A stretch of 64,000 nt of DNA from Phocoena phocoena (lineage: Eukaryota > Chordata > Mammalia > Artiodactyla > Phocoenidae): positions 34,429,312 to 34,493,311 of the forward strand of contig NC_089232.1 in the NCBI RefSeq assembly GCF_963924675.1, in the 5' to 3' direction. Positions 43,860 through 56,039 of this stretch are shown piece by piece (the first letter of the stretch is position 1; each line of letters begins with the position of its first letter). Below the pieces are notes generated by a model that saw only the letters and a program-made list of their open reading frames with translations, made no database searches and was not told the DNA's origin. The position numbers and the translations under genes are program-made.

Positions 43860-46800
43860 GACATTTTTAAGACCTGAGTTTCATTGAAACTGATGGGAAT
43901 ATGTGAGTTTGGAAGCTATATGCAAGTGAAAAGGTAGTTTCTGGAAGATTCTTTCCTTTGTGAAACCCAAAATTTCTGAAAAGATGATTGGGAAGAGGAA
44001 GCCAGATTGATTCCTCTGAGTGGGTAAGAGATATTCAAAGTGCGTTTCCCTGTGGCCAAACCGTGTGGAATAAATGATTCTTAGCTGCTGCTGGTGTCAC
44101 TTTCCAGGCTGTTCTGAGACTTTGCATAGTAAGGTTTTTGTGTCATCTTCTGCCTGAATTTTCTCAGTGACAAATTATCATGGGTGAAACGGGTACACAA
44201 ATTATAACTGGATGTCCACGTTTTAAAAGTTTGCCCTTAATTTAAACTATCTTTTTTGTACAAGTGTCAAATTTCCATATTTGGTCAATTTCAATAAATA
44301 AAATCTATTGTTTGCAAAAGAATAACAAGTAGACAAGCTTTCGAATCTCTCTCTTGGTTAGTTAGAGTAACAGCGGAAGCCTGTTCATCCTGACCCCTCC
44401 ACTCTCAACAGGTACCAAGCCTCACCTGACGTGCTGTACTATGACTGCAGGTAAATGGTGGAGAGAAGTTAAAATTGCCTCTTGGCTGCTGAACTAGAAA
44501 AAGTCTCAGGAAAGACAGACCAACGTTGCAGGGACATATATTTCAGAAATTCCTCCAAATCTCCAGCGTGGACAAGAAATGGTGCACAGACTTTCACAGA
44601 AATAAAAATTCATTATTTCTCAATACTGTAGGCATTCGTTCCTCTACATTTTAGTCGCTAGTTCTCCACGAGAGTATATTTTTAAAATTAGGGTTTTGTC
44701 TTTATCTTTGAGATGACATTCTTGGAGTCGGCAAAGGGAAAGGGCACTTTCTGTTCTTTGGGTTTACAAATCCTACAAGCCTGAGTAAGGCAGGGCATGT
44801 TGAGGTTTAGGGGAATGATGATTAACACTCTTTCTCATCCCCGAACCCCTGGGTTAGGGACCAATTGAAAGATTCACATAGGAGCGTGATGGAGAAACAT
44901 CAACTCTGGGGGAAAAAAACAAGCTGATTGGAAAACAAGGCTTAGGTCTAGGCTGCTAACACCCATCTTGTCTATTTAATTAAACAAACTTACCCAACAA
45001 AGTCTTCCCAAATCACAGCTGCATGGGTATGTGAGTCCTGAGCATAGGCTGCCTGAAATTGAAAGAAAACTCAGCACTCAGCAGAGGCTGAGCCTCCAAG
45101 CTTGGTTCTTTTTTCCCCTCCAGATTCACTGATTAGGAAAACTGATCTTTCAGAGAAATGAGAAAGGGGGAAGCAAGGAAGTCTTTGGAAGACTTTCTTC
45201 CATACTTTGACTTAATGAGCAGGGAAGTTCCCCCTTCTACGGAAATAAATAGGAATAAGCATTCCCTCCTCACAAATAGATTCAGTGAAATAATGATTGA
45301 AAAGTAAATATTATGTGGATTTGAGGCATGAGTGGTAGCCCTCTTTGGACATGTGTAAACTGTCATCCTTAGGATGTCTGGGAGAAGTTGGCAGGGTATT
45401 TCCAAGATGATAATTCTTTTCTTCTCCCAGAACTTGAAAACAAACAACAGCAAAGAAATCTCTGTAACACTCCTTAAATAAACTTGATAAAGTGTGTGAA
45501 GACAGATACTGGGAATCTTGAGATACAGATCTTATCTCACTCTTCTGGGTCTAGTACTCTAGGGAACACATGAAACGGCACTTTTCTGAATAACTCATTT
45601 TGCATCCTTCATTTGCAGGGAAGGTGTCTGGGACAGTGTGTGGTCCACCAAGGGGAGAAAACCCTAAGAGGCCTTTCTAGAGTGTAACTAAAATTGGAAG
45701 AACCACCAGGACCGGCAATTGTGCTTTTCTCTGTTTGGCAGGAAGATGGGAAATCAGCTCAAAGTAGGATTATTCGGAGGTAGTAAAAGAGAAAAGAAAT
45801 ATGATTAAGACCTCTCAGGGTATTACTGGCTCAGAGAAGAACAGAGTCAAAGCCTTTTCAGGTTGCTTAGGATCTCCTGTGGACATCTACTGTGGAGTAA
45901 TATTGCCAGCGCCAACGCCCTAAGGTTTTGCCGATTTAAACATCCTTTCTCCAGTATTCCTTCATGCTCCAGCCTCCAGGGATGGGAAGGGGATGGGAGC
46001 TGCTCTTTTGGTGGGGACAGTTGAGGCTGGGAAAGAAACTTTAGTGTTGTTTCTTTCCGAGGAAGTAGATGCCTTCTTCAAGGAAGTAGATTCTATTCCT
46101 TGAATTGGGGGAAAACAAATCTAAAATTCATGACCACGCCCCAAAGGAAGAGGATAAACTTGTAACTAGGAAAGTGAATCCAAGTGAGGAGATTTAAAAG
46201 ATTATTACAGAAGAAGAAAACAGAACTAATCCACTAACCATAGTTGATTCAGCCTCTGGTCTGTCTCCCTTCGATGATAGAAAGTCAGAGTCTAGAACAG
46301 AAACCCTTAGCATACAGACTTCAAACCAAAGAGAATCTGCAAAAAGGGCCCAGATGAGGAGGTGTGGGCAGTCACTGAGAATCCATGTATGCCATATTCT
46401 GACCAAAAGAAAGTCTATATAGAGCCATACTCCTCAAATGACAGTAATCTGGGGAAAAAAATGTTGGCATCGATTAAAAATACTGTAAGAAAGAAAGGAA
46501 GAAGGAGAGAAACATGATAGGTTAATGATATAAAAGTCAAGTCTGGAGAAAGATACACCCCAAGAAATAGAAAACTATTTTTGTTTGCAAGTGCTATGAA
46601 CTGTCCAAGAAAGTAAAGGGAATATTAAATCTTTGAAACAAGCCATCAAAGTGTATAAATAGTATTATGAGTTAGAAAAGAAAATTGAAGAGTAAATAAA
46701 ATAAATGAAGACCAATATATATATTAAAAAACCCTTGAAATTCTACTGGAAAGAAATTAAAAAAAGACTTAAATAAATGGGAAGGCATTATCTGTTTTAG

Positions 46801-47400
46801 GGATAGGAAGACTCAAGATGTTTATTGTCACTAAATTACGTAAGTAAGTGTGAACATCCAAGATGAGTTATAAAAGAAAATTTAAATGGGTAACTAATTT
46901 ACAAAAATGTAATACACTCAAGTAATAACTGGGATGTGATAAATGTGACATACCTAATCACCGGGCAAGATATAATCCAGTTAATAAACGGCACACTGCC
47001 TAACCATGCTTTTAAAAAAGAGAAAGAAAGAAAAGTGGGATTTCTATATTACTTTCTCTCCTGAAATAAATCCCACATTTGTTTAAATATACTAGCAAAA
47101 CAAAACAAAAATCCCCAAACCGTAATTATAGTGTATAAAGTATACAGCTTGTACAGTCCAGAAGCTAGAAAGGAAAAGCTTACTCTTGCTATCGTCCCTT
47201 TATTTGAAATTATATGCTTTTTTATTAGTTGATCAATGTTTGCTTCTCCACTGGATTATTAAGGTCGATGCAGGTTCAACATCTGTTTTGGTCACCATTG
47301 TGTCCTTAGCACATAGTAAATACGCAATAAATATTTGTTAAATAAATGGATCAGTGACATCTGGATAAGAGTCAAATCTCCTGCACTCTACAAAGCAATA
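43860..47400. other. Intergenic sequence without recognised genes
   Basis: Unique, mixed composition, with an L2 3' end at about 47250-47350. A-rich purine patches at about 46480-46760 may be decayed LINE sequence. No conserved frame was recognised. Confidence 0.5.
47250..47350 (+). repeat. L2 LINE 3' end fragment
   Basis: It contains TTGGTCACCATTGTGTCCTTAGCACATAGTAAATACGCAATAAATATTTGTTAAATAAATGG, the L2 3' terminus. Confidence 0.7.
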
Positions 47401-47449
47401 TAACCAAAATGAAAAGACAGCAAATCAGGGAGTGACGTCTTACAACACA

Positions 47450-48270
47450 GAAAAAAAGCTGATTTTATTAATATGCAATTTATCTTGCAACTTAGAGAGA
47501 TTACCTGTAATCTAATAGAAAAGTGGACAGAGGGAGGAATAAGTGGTTTAAGAGAAAAACTTCACGTAATAAATATTCATAAGAGAAATGTTCGATTTCA
47601 CACACAATTAAAGAAACACAAATTAAAACGACCACATAATATGTCTCACATAATAATATGTCTCACATATTATTAGCCGGACAAGGATGAAAAAAATTAC
47701 TACCACCCAGTTGTTGGTGAGAGGCAGAGGAAACAGGAATTTTCATATATTCTCAATAAGAGTATGAATTAGGAGAACATTTTAAGGCCAATCTAGCAAT
47801 ATCTATCAAAGTTTAAATGTTCAAATTCTTGAACTCAGCATTTCAAGGAGATTAACTGCAGATATATTTGCACAAGTGAGCAAAGATACACATGAAGGAA
47901 TTTCATTTTAGCCTTCTTTGTAATAAAGAAAAACTATAAAAATAGAAAAGTATATTAAGAGATGATTCCTTAAATAAATTACAGTACATCCATAAAGTAG
48001 AATGTTATCAACCATAGAATGAATTAACCAAATCTAGATGTGGTGAAAGGAGAGAGGAGCATTACATATTCTCGAGTGAAAAAAGCAAGTTGCACCAGTA
48101 CCATATGATATCATTTAAGCGAAAATGTATGAGTGTTTATAGAAAATGTCTAGAAAGCTACTTTCATATAGTTCTGTACTTTTTGATTTCTCCCTTAAAA
48201 AATAAAATTATTTCTTTTATAAGAAAATATTTTAAATGGATTAACATCCATACATATAAAATATTATGCC
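47450..48270 (+). mobile_element. Degenerate L1 LINE 3' fragment
   Basis: It includes the sense-strand words AAAGAAACACAAATTAAAACGACCAC, ACAAGGATGAAAAAAATTACTACC and ACAGTACATCCATAAAGTAGAATGTTATCAACCATAGAATGAA in the order of the L1 3' region. It is A-rich, full of stops and old. A CHR-2 SINE lies directly downstream. Confidence 0.7.
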
Positions 48271-48276
48271 TCTAGC

Positions 48277-48479
48277 ACTTCCCTGGTGGCGCAGTGGTTG
48301 AGAGTCCGCCTACCGATGCAGGGGACACGGGTTCGTGCCCCGGTCCGGGAAGATCCCACATGCCGCGGAGCGGCTGGCCCTGTGAGCCATGGCCGCTGAG
48401 CCTGCGCGTCCGGAGCCTGTGCTCCGCAACGGGAGAGGCCACAACAGTGAGAGGCCCGCGTACCGGAAAAAAAAAAAAA
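48277..48479 (+). mobile_element. CHR-2-type tRNA-derived SINE
   Basis: It begins CACTTCCCTGGTGGCGCAGTGGTTGAGAGTCCGCC, has the tRNA B-box-like GGGTTCGTGCCCC, the body GGGAAGATCCCACATGCCGCGGAGCGGCTGG, and ends GCGTACCGG plus a 13-base A run. It is well preserved, hence a fairly recent insertion. Confidence 0.9.
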
Positions 48480-48480
48480 G

Positions 48481-50028
48481 TCTCTAAAATTAAAAATGCT
48501 ACTAATCTTTTCCTTATTTAATTTTTGGTAAGGATGGGTAACATTTACTCTAATTTTACTTTCTAATTGCATTTTTTGATGATAACTTGCCCTGTTATTT
48601 CTCAGTTGGTGTCTTCTGGTTTATACTGCATGTTCCTTGTTTATGTAGAATATATATAACTACTTTGTTCACAACATTTTTTTATTTTAAGAATCGTATT
48701 CCAAAATATATCAGTCTCTTTTTTATACAGAAAAAATGGGGAATTAATCACTCCCTAAACCAATAACAAATATGATTAAAAGAGCTGAATATCTTCATTC
48801 CGATTTTAAGATTTTTTTTAACTTCCACAGAAATAATAAAGTTCATGGATTCATTTAACAAACATTTAAAGTCTATGTGATGTAGTTTTAGGGTTGAAGT
48901 TTTCAACACACAATGTCAGTAAAACCAAATGTAAATTTCCTAAATTTTCAAAAAAGGAATTAAAATCACTTTAAAAGGGAAAAAGGATATTATATTTAAG
49001 CCCATCTAAAAATCAACGTTTGGATTTCTTTTTACTCATTCAGTATTTATTTCTTTAGAGTAAAAGTTTTATTCAAATAGAAAGATTTTGGAGGAATATA
49101 AGTATCTGTGGGCTGGAACAATTCTGTAGTGATGGAACAGCAGTCTACCAAATTCCTCCCGTTGATTTGAGGTTTTCCTGGAAGTGAGTGATTGGGTTTG
49201 CTCTCCACAGCCGCCCTTAAGCAAAGAACTACTTTGCATATCTGTGAGCTGTAATTCAACCTGGGTTCCCTCTGACCCGGGGTAGCCAGGAGCTACTAGA
49301 ATCTTTTGTTCAGAACACAGGATTTAGAAGAATAGCAAAAGAAAGCACAGGAAGAGAGGAAGAAGACTCCTTCCCACTACAAGGAGCAAAAGAAATCTTG
49401 AAAATTTCAAATTCTGGTACGCAAACCAGCTAGGAAAGAAACAGAGAAACATGAAGTCATAGAATCTGAAAGCTAGAATAGCCTCTTAGAGGCTGTCTAG
49501 TGCAGGTGAACACTCTTACTTATGGTTAAGGAAACTGAGCCTTCCAAAACCTGACTTGCCCAAAGGCCCACTTATTTGGATAGTAGCTAAACCAGAAGTA
49601 CTGATTTTTTTTTTTTTTTTAAGTTGCTCTCTCCTCTTTGGGATAAACAAGAAACAATGGGCTGAAAAAAGTGGAGTCCTTTGCTAAACAATTAAGGAGG
49701 ATGGAGAAATAGAATCGAGAAGGAACTCAAGTGTTTTGTCTCTTTTTATTTAAACTATGACTCTCTGAAGGCCATGGAACCAGTAAGATAGAAATAGAAT
49801 ATATAGCAAAACAAAAGCCTAGGAGAAGGGTAAGGGTGATTGGGAAGGTTGGTTCTCCTTTCTTCTTTTCTATCAGTCTCTTTATCTTGTGTCTGCCATT
49901 TTGCAATTATCAACCTTCCCACTGCCTCACTCCAACAGTGGGAAGGGGGGTGCTTCTGAGGGGAGCAGGCCTAACATTGTATAAGCAGGCAGTTTCCAGT
50001 TGAATTTATGGCTTCCCGATCTATTAAA
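48481..50028. other. Intergenic sequence between two SINEs
   Basis: Mostly AT-rich unique sequence without a recognised gene. A MIR antisense fragment lies near 49500-49590 (GTTAAGGAAACTGAGCC, ACTTGCCCAAAGG) and a T run at 49605-49620. Confidence 0.5.
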
Positions 50029-50042
50029 AGCACAGTCTGGGG

Positions 50043-50255
50043 CTTCCCTGGTGGTGCAGTGGTTGAGAATCTGACTGCCAATGCGGGGGACACGGGTTCC
50101 TGCCCCGGTTCTGGGAAGATCCCACATGCCGCGGAGCGGCTGGGGCCGTGAGCCATGGCCGCCGAGCCTGCGCATCCGGAGCCCGTGCTCTGCAACGGGA
50201 GAGGCCACAACAGTGAGAGGCCTGCGTACCGCAAAAAAAAAAAAAAAAAAAAAAA
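50043..50255 (+). mobile_element. CHR-2-type SINE with intact target-site duplication
   Basis: It begins CTTCCCTGGTGGTGCAGTGGTTGAGAATCTG and ends CTGCGTACCGC plus a 23-base A run. It is flanked by AGCACAGTCTGGGG (50029-50042) and AGCACAATCTGGGG (50256-50269), a 14-base target-site duplication with one mismatch. The long A tail and matching duplication indicate a young copy. Confidence 0.92.
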
Positions 50256-50344
50256 AGCACAATCTGGGGATGTCTTAATTTACATATATTACATAAAATG
50301 TCTTACTGGGGCATAGGATGAAGCTGTGAAATTATACACTCTGA

Positions 50345-50525
50345 GTTGCTCTTCACTCATCAACCTTTTGACTTTGCTCAAGCTACTGAAACTCTGTGCC
50401 TCAACTTCCTCATCTGTCAAATGGAGAGGATCATGGTTGGAGCCACCACATAGGCTTGTAAGTACACAATAATGCAGTAAACACTAACTCTATAAATAAC
50501 TTGATAAATGTTAACTGTCATTAAT
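50345..50525 (+). repeat. MIR SINE fragment
   Basis: ACTCTGTGCCTCAACTTCCTCATCTGTCAAATGGAGAGGATCATG followed by AGTAAACACT and TGATAAATGTTAACTGTCATTA is the sense MIR core and tail. Confidence 0.75.
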
Positions 50526-51159
50526 TATCACTCAGTTTACTTCAATTCCAGGAGCCCACAACTAACAAAAATAATTGATTCATGTAATCTCTTGTAATCG
50601 TGTTAAGAGAACACAATGAGTGTGTGAAGTGACATCTAAAAGGTGTTAGTGGGCTCCCTGTAACAGAAGCAGTGAGACAGTTTGCTCAGCCTTCCTTCTC
50701 TGAATTCTGCTTCATTTATTATCATTCAAAACTGACTGGTGAGTAAGGAGGTAGACTGACTTACACAGCCATATAGCTCTGATCTTGGACTTCCTTGTTC
50801 CTCTCCATTTGCCTTCATCTGACAAATATCCATATCAAAGAATGCCCACCCTTTGTACATCACACCTATAAGGTCAAAATTTAGATAATATATGTGAACA
50901 TGCGTTACCAAGTATATGAAAATTTCTAAAAATGGAGGTAAGATGACTATTATCCTGTGATATATTTCACTGATTTTGGGCCTTGAGTACCCAGTTGGAA
51001 CAAAAGACCTTGAAAACAGGAGCATATGATAGAAGAGCCTTTCCCGAGGTTACGTTACAATATGGTCAGCTGTTTGCGGAACAAGAAAGGTGAGAGAAAG
51101 GTGGCTTCCTCAAATGTCTGATTCATCTACATACACCTATTCTTCCTTGAAAGTCACAC

Positions 51160-52870
51160 TTTTAAAAAGACAGCTTTATTAAGATAGAATGAACATACAA
51201 TAAGGAACATGTATTTCAAGTGTACAATTTGATAATTTTTGAAATAGGTATAAATCCATGAAACCATTGTCACGGTCAAGAGAATAGATACCTCCATCAC
51301 CCTCAGAAGTTTTCTCATACCTCTTTGTAATCCCTCCCTGATCCCAGGGAACAAATGATCTACCTTCTGTTGCCATATATTAGTTTGCAATTTCTAAAAC
51401 TTTATATAAATGGAATCATACACTATGTACTCCTTCTCTGTCTGGCTTACTGGTATAATTATTTTGAGTCTCACCCACGTTGTTGTGTGTATCTTTATTC
51501 CTCTTTATGTATGAGTAGTATTTCTATACAACATTGTGCTTATTCTTTCACCTGTTGATGGACATTGGGTTATTTCCAGTTTGGGGTTATTATAAATAAA
51601 GCTGCTATAAGCATTTGTGTAAGTCTTTGTATAGGCAAATTCTTTCATTTCTCTTGGGTAAATACCCAGGAGAGGAATGGCTGAATCATATGGTATGTGT
51701 GTATTAAAGTTTTTAAGAAACAGCCAAACTATTTTCCTAAGAGGTTGTTCCATTTTACATTTCCACCAGGAGTATGAATGCTCAGGCTTCTCTACATCCC
51801 AGCCAACACTTGGTATTGTCAATCTTGTTAATTTTAGTTATTCTACTAGGTGTATAGTGGTATCTCACTGTGCTTTATTTTGCATTTCCTTAATGACTAA
51901 AGATACTGTGCATCTTTTCATGTGCTTATTGGCTATTTGTATATCTTTATTGGAGAAATGTCTATTCAAACTCTGTCAATTTTTAAATTGGCTTATTTGT
52001 TTTTTATCGTTGAGTGTTTAAGATTTCTTTATGCGTTCTAGGTATAAATTCCTTATCAGATATATGATTTGCAAATATTTTTTCCCACCCTATGATTACC
52101 TTTTCACCTTCTTGCACAACCTTTTTTCAAATTTTGATGAAGTCCAACTTATCTACTTTTTCTTTGGTTTGTGCTTTTGGTGTCACATCTAAAAAACCAT
52201 TGCCTAATCCAAGGTCATAAAGGTGTTTCTTCTAAGATTTTTATAGTTTCAGCTTTTAATTTAGATTTATGATCCATTTTGAGTTAATTTTTGTATATGG
52301 TATGAAGTATGGATTAAAGTTCTTTTTTGCATATGAGTAACCAATTGTTTCAGCAACATCTGTTGACAAAATTATTTTCTCCGCTGAATTGCCTTTGTAC
52401 GTTGTCAAAAATCAGTTGTGCTTGTACGTGTGGGTCTATTTCTGAACTCTCTATTCTGTTTAACTGATCCATTTGTCTCCCTTTACATGACTGCCATATT
52501 GTTTTGATTTCAGTAGATTTACAAGAAATCTTGAAATCAAGTATCCTCTGCTCTTTTTAAAAGTTGTTTTGGCTATTCTAGGTATTTTACATTTCTATAG
52601 GAATTTTAGAATCAGATTATCAGTTTTTACAAAAGAGCCTGCTGAGATTTTGACAGGAATTGTGTTGAATCTGTAGATCAATTTGGAAAGAGTTGTTATC
52701 TTAACAGTAATGGGTTTTCTGAACCATGAATACAGCGTAACTCAATATATTTAGGTCTTCTTTAATTTCTTTCAGCAATATTTTATAGTTTTCAGTGATA
52801 GCTCTTCTATATCTTTTGTTTGATTTATCCCTGAGTATTTCATATTTTTTGTCTTTACAAAATAGACATA
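51160..52870 (-). mobile_element. Degenerate L1 LINE, 3' end and part of ORF2 region
   Basis: T-rich on the plus strand. It shows antisense L1 words in order: ACAGCTTTATTAAGATAGAATGAACATACAATAAGG, TTCCAGTTTGGGGTTATTATAAATAAAGCTGC, TATTTTTTCCCACCCTATGATTACC, and GAATCTGTAGATCAATTTGGAAAGAGTTGTTATCTTAACAGTAATG. It is truncated and frame-broken. Apparent short frames here are remnants. Confidence 0.8.
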
Positions 52871-53369
52871 TGTAAAATATTTGTATATAATTAATATAGG
52901 TATATATGTTACCATATGTATCTACATGAGCTAAACATATGTCACATTGATATTTCCAGCTCTAATCCACTACCACATGGACCACTCTGGCCTCCTCCCT
53001 TGCTCATCTGTAAACTCCCACGCCAACAGTGGTGAGATTCAAGTTTCCCATCTACTAAATTGTTCAATTCCAATACACCTGGATAGATAGCAGTGTCAGA
53101 ATGCTTAACCTGTGCCTCTGTTGGAAAGACCTTTATCAACTAGAGCACAGTGCTTATGTGCAGTTTCTTTTCTTCAGTTTTACGCACTGCATTCCTTTCC
53201 AAAGTTACTTGGGTTAGTACTTGCCCCCATCTCCTTCGGGAGCTTTTCTCATTTGTTTGCTACATTTGTAGCATAGTTGAATTCTCTTATCATAGTCTGC
53301 ATCCCATCCTAAGATGCATGACCTCTCAAATGATTCTTTTTTCAATTTTAATACATTAAGTTTCACTAT

Positions 53370-54690
53370 TTTTAAATATCTCTGAGTTCTCACAAGTGCA
53401 TAGTAGTATCATGTATCCATCCTTACAGCATCATACAAAACAGTCTCACCACTCTGAAAAATCCCCTGTGCTTCATCTATTGAACCTCTCTCCTTGGAAA
53501 CCATGGATCTATTTACCTTCTGCATAATTTTATCTTAGGATATCATATAGTAGGAGTTGTTGAGTATGTAGCCTCTTCAGAATGACTTCTTTCACTTAGC
53601 AATATGCATTTAAAGCTCCTCCATGTCTTTTTGTGGCTTGATAACTCATTTTTAAAAATTACTAAATAAAATTCCACTGTGTGGATGTATCAAAGTTTGT
53701 TTATCCATTCACAAATTGAAAGACATTTTAGTTGCTTCCAGTTTTGGATAATTATGAATAAACATGCTATAACTAGGTCAAGTTTTGTGTGGACATATGT
53801 TTTCAAATACTTACATAAACACCTAGGAGCATAATTGTTGGATCATATGGTAAGTGTATGTTTAACTTTATAAGAAGATACCAAACTATCTTCCAAAGTG
53901 GCTGTACCATTTTGCATTCCCGTCGGCAATGAATGGGGGCTCCTGTTGCTCTCTGCATCTTTGTCAGCACTTGGTGTTGTCAGATGTTTGGATTTTAGCC
54001 ATTCTAATAGATGTGTAGTAGTATCACATTGTTGCTTTAATCTGCAGTTCCCTAGTGGCAAATGATGTTGAACATCTTTTCATATGCTTATTTGCCATCT
54101 GTGTATCTTTGCTGGTACAGTGTTTATCAGCTCTTTCTCCCACTTTTTAATTGGGGAGTTTTTCCTTACTGTTGAGTTTTAAGAGTTTTTTGTATAGTTT
54201 GGATATGACCTTTATCAGATACCTATTTTTCCCAGTCTATGGCTTGTCTTTTTATTCTCTTAACAGTGTCTTTTGCCCAGCAGAAATCTTTAATTTTAAT
54301 AAAGTCCAATTTAACAATTTTTTTCATGCATCATGGAAAAATACTTGTGGTGCTGTGCTGGTATCATGGTAATTCAGCCCTCACAGAACAAATTGGGAAG
54401 TATTCCCTCATTTTCAATTCTCTGGAACAGTTTGGGTAGAGCTGGTGTTATTTCTCCTTAAATGCTTGGTAGGATTCACAAGTGAAACTATTTGGGCCTG
54501 TTGTTATTTGTTAATTTTCTTGTTTGTTTTTCGTTGGGAAGGTTTTAACTACTGTTTCAATTTCTTCAATAGATAGGGATATTCAGCTTCTCTGTGTCTT
54601 TTTGAGTAAGCTTTGGTAATTGTATCTTAGAAGAAATTTGTCCATTTAATCAAGTTGTTGAAATTGGTGGCATAAAGATGTTCAAAATAG
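53370..54690 (-). mobile_element. Degenerate L1 LINE fragment
   Basis: A second antisense L1 of a related subfamily: GTGCATAGTAGTATCATGTATCC, TCCATTCACAAATTGAAAGACATTTTAG, GGATCATATGGTAAGTGTATG and TGGGGAGTTTTTCCTTACTGTTGAG follow the L1 3' order. The later part (about 54350-54690) looks like antisense ORF2 sequence. It is old and disrupted. Confidence 0.75.
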
Positions 54691-54952
54691 TCCCTTATTC
54701 CCATGTAGAGTAGCATTCTTCTCATTCTTTCCCTTCCAGGACTCTGTCCTGCCAATTCTAGCTGCTTGCTAGCCCTGGATTCTCAGCTCTATTCCCTCAA
54801 CTAGAAGAGTCTGCCCTGCTCTGTCTGGGTTTCTCCTTCCTGCACCACAGCTTGGAAACCTTCAACACAAGCACAGGGCTCACCTCATTTCTTCCTCTCG
54901 AGCATCACAGTCCTTTATTCCTTGATACACAGTGCCTTGAAAACTGTTGTTT

Positions 54953-55022
54953 GTTTTTTTTTTCTTTCTTTCTGCCTTTCTTTCTTTCCTTCTACCCTTC
55001 TTTCTTTTTTGTTCTGTTTTTC
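54953..55022. repeat. (TTTC)n-rich pyrimidine simple repeat
   Basis: A pyrimidine tract of TTTC and TTCC units. The reading frame over it gives only a low-complexity Phe/Ser/Leu string. Confidence 0.85.
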
Positions 55023-55184
55023 AGTTTCTTCAAGTAGGAGGATACATTTTGTCCTTGTTGTCACCATCTTGGCCAGAAACAGAAGTCTCACTTGGTTTTT
55101 AAGGCCTTAAAAAAACCAGTCTCTACTTTAACATCAGGTGCTTATATTTCGCCAAATAAACCCGGCTCTTCCGAGTGTCTCCGC

Positions 55185-55365
55185 CAATAGTTTTCACAGC
55201 TAGTGCTTTGCAGAATCACCCAGGGAGCTCAGTAGAAAGGGATATTCCTGTGTCCCACTCCCAGAAATTCTGATTGTGGAGTTCTGGGGTGCACTCAGGA
55301 ATGCATCCCTGAGGATTCTGAGAGCGGTGGTCTGAGGAACACACTTTCAGAAACACTGCAACTAT
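55185..55365. mobile_element. MER5-type hAT DNA transposon
   Basis: It contains GCAGAATCACCCAGGGAGCTC, CCACTCCCAGAAATTCTGATTGTGG, GTTCTGGGGTGCACTCAGGAATG and ACACTTTCAGAAACACTGC, the order of MER5A-like elements. Confidence 0.65.
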
Positions 55366-55399
55366 TTTACGTAATATTTTTTTCTTACTGGAATTCCTG

Positions 55400-55690
55400 T
55401 CTTACTTTTAAATTCAACCTAACCCTCTGGGAAACCTTCATGATTTCCTCCAGGCCGAGTTAGTTACTTCCCTCCTTGGTGTTCATATATCACTTTTTTA
55501 AAAAACATATCTTCATTTCTACACTTGCCACAGAACATTATACTTATTTGTGTTTCTATCTCCATCACTAAATGATGAACTCTGTAAGTTCTAAAACAGT
55601 GCCTGGCACGTGGGTGATGCTTAGTACATTTATTTATTTATTGGGACTGTGTAAATAAATGATTGGACAAGAAGGACACAGACTTCAAGT
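55400..55690 (+). repeat. L2 LINE 3' fragment
   Basis: It contains GGGAAACCTTCATGATTTCCTCCAGG and AGTTCTAAAACAGTGCCTGGCACGTGGGTGATGCTTAGTACA, an L2 order ending in an AATAAATGATTGG tail. Confidence 0.6.
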
Positions 55691-55734
55691 TTGAAACCCG
55701 AGATCCATCTCTTCCTAGTGTTCACAGCTCGCAG

Positions 55735-56035
55735 TTCACAATACTCAGAGCAGAACAGCCTCGGGTGCTTGTTCAAATGCAGATTCCCGTTTTGAATTCA
55801 GTGAGGCTCTAGGGCCGGCACTGAGATTTGTTTGGGATGTGCTCTAAAGCAACCATTCCAAAATCAGGCTGACAGTAGAATCACATGGGGGGCTTTCAAC
55901 AACATATATTCTAGCGTCCCATGTCCAAAGATTCTGAACAACTCAGGGTGGGGAAGAAACCGGGAATCCCTAATTTTAAGTCCTCGGGTGATTCTTAGGG
56001 TTGATCAGCCAGGTTTGAGAACTACTGGTTTAGAG
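55735..56035. mobile_element. One or two MER5-type hAT fragments
   Basis: CGGGTGCTTGTTCAAATGCAGATTCC with GTGAGGCTCTAGGGCCGGCACTGAGATTTG, then AGTAGAATCACATGGGGGGCTTTC, AAGATTCTGAACAACTCAGGG and GGTTTGAGAACTACTGGTTT, are typical MER5A/B segments, probably two adjoining copies. Confidence 0.6.
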
Positions 56036-56039
56036 CTAT

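Noticed and set aside
43485..43887. Frames of 63-117 codons around 43.5-43.9 kb
   Set aside because: They are translations of CHR SINEs and their A/T tails. The same peptides recur at 48.3 and 50.0 kb.
48264..50278. Frames with the recurring string GRSHMPRSG or SHCCGLSRC
   Set aside because: CHR-2 SINE sequence, not genes.
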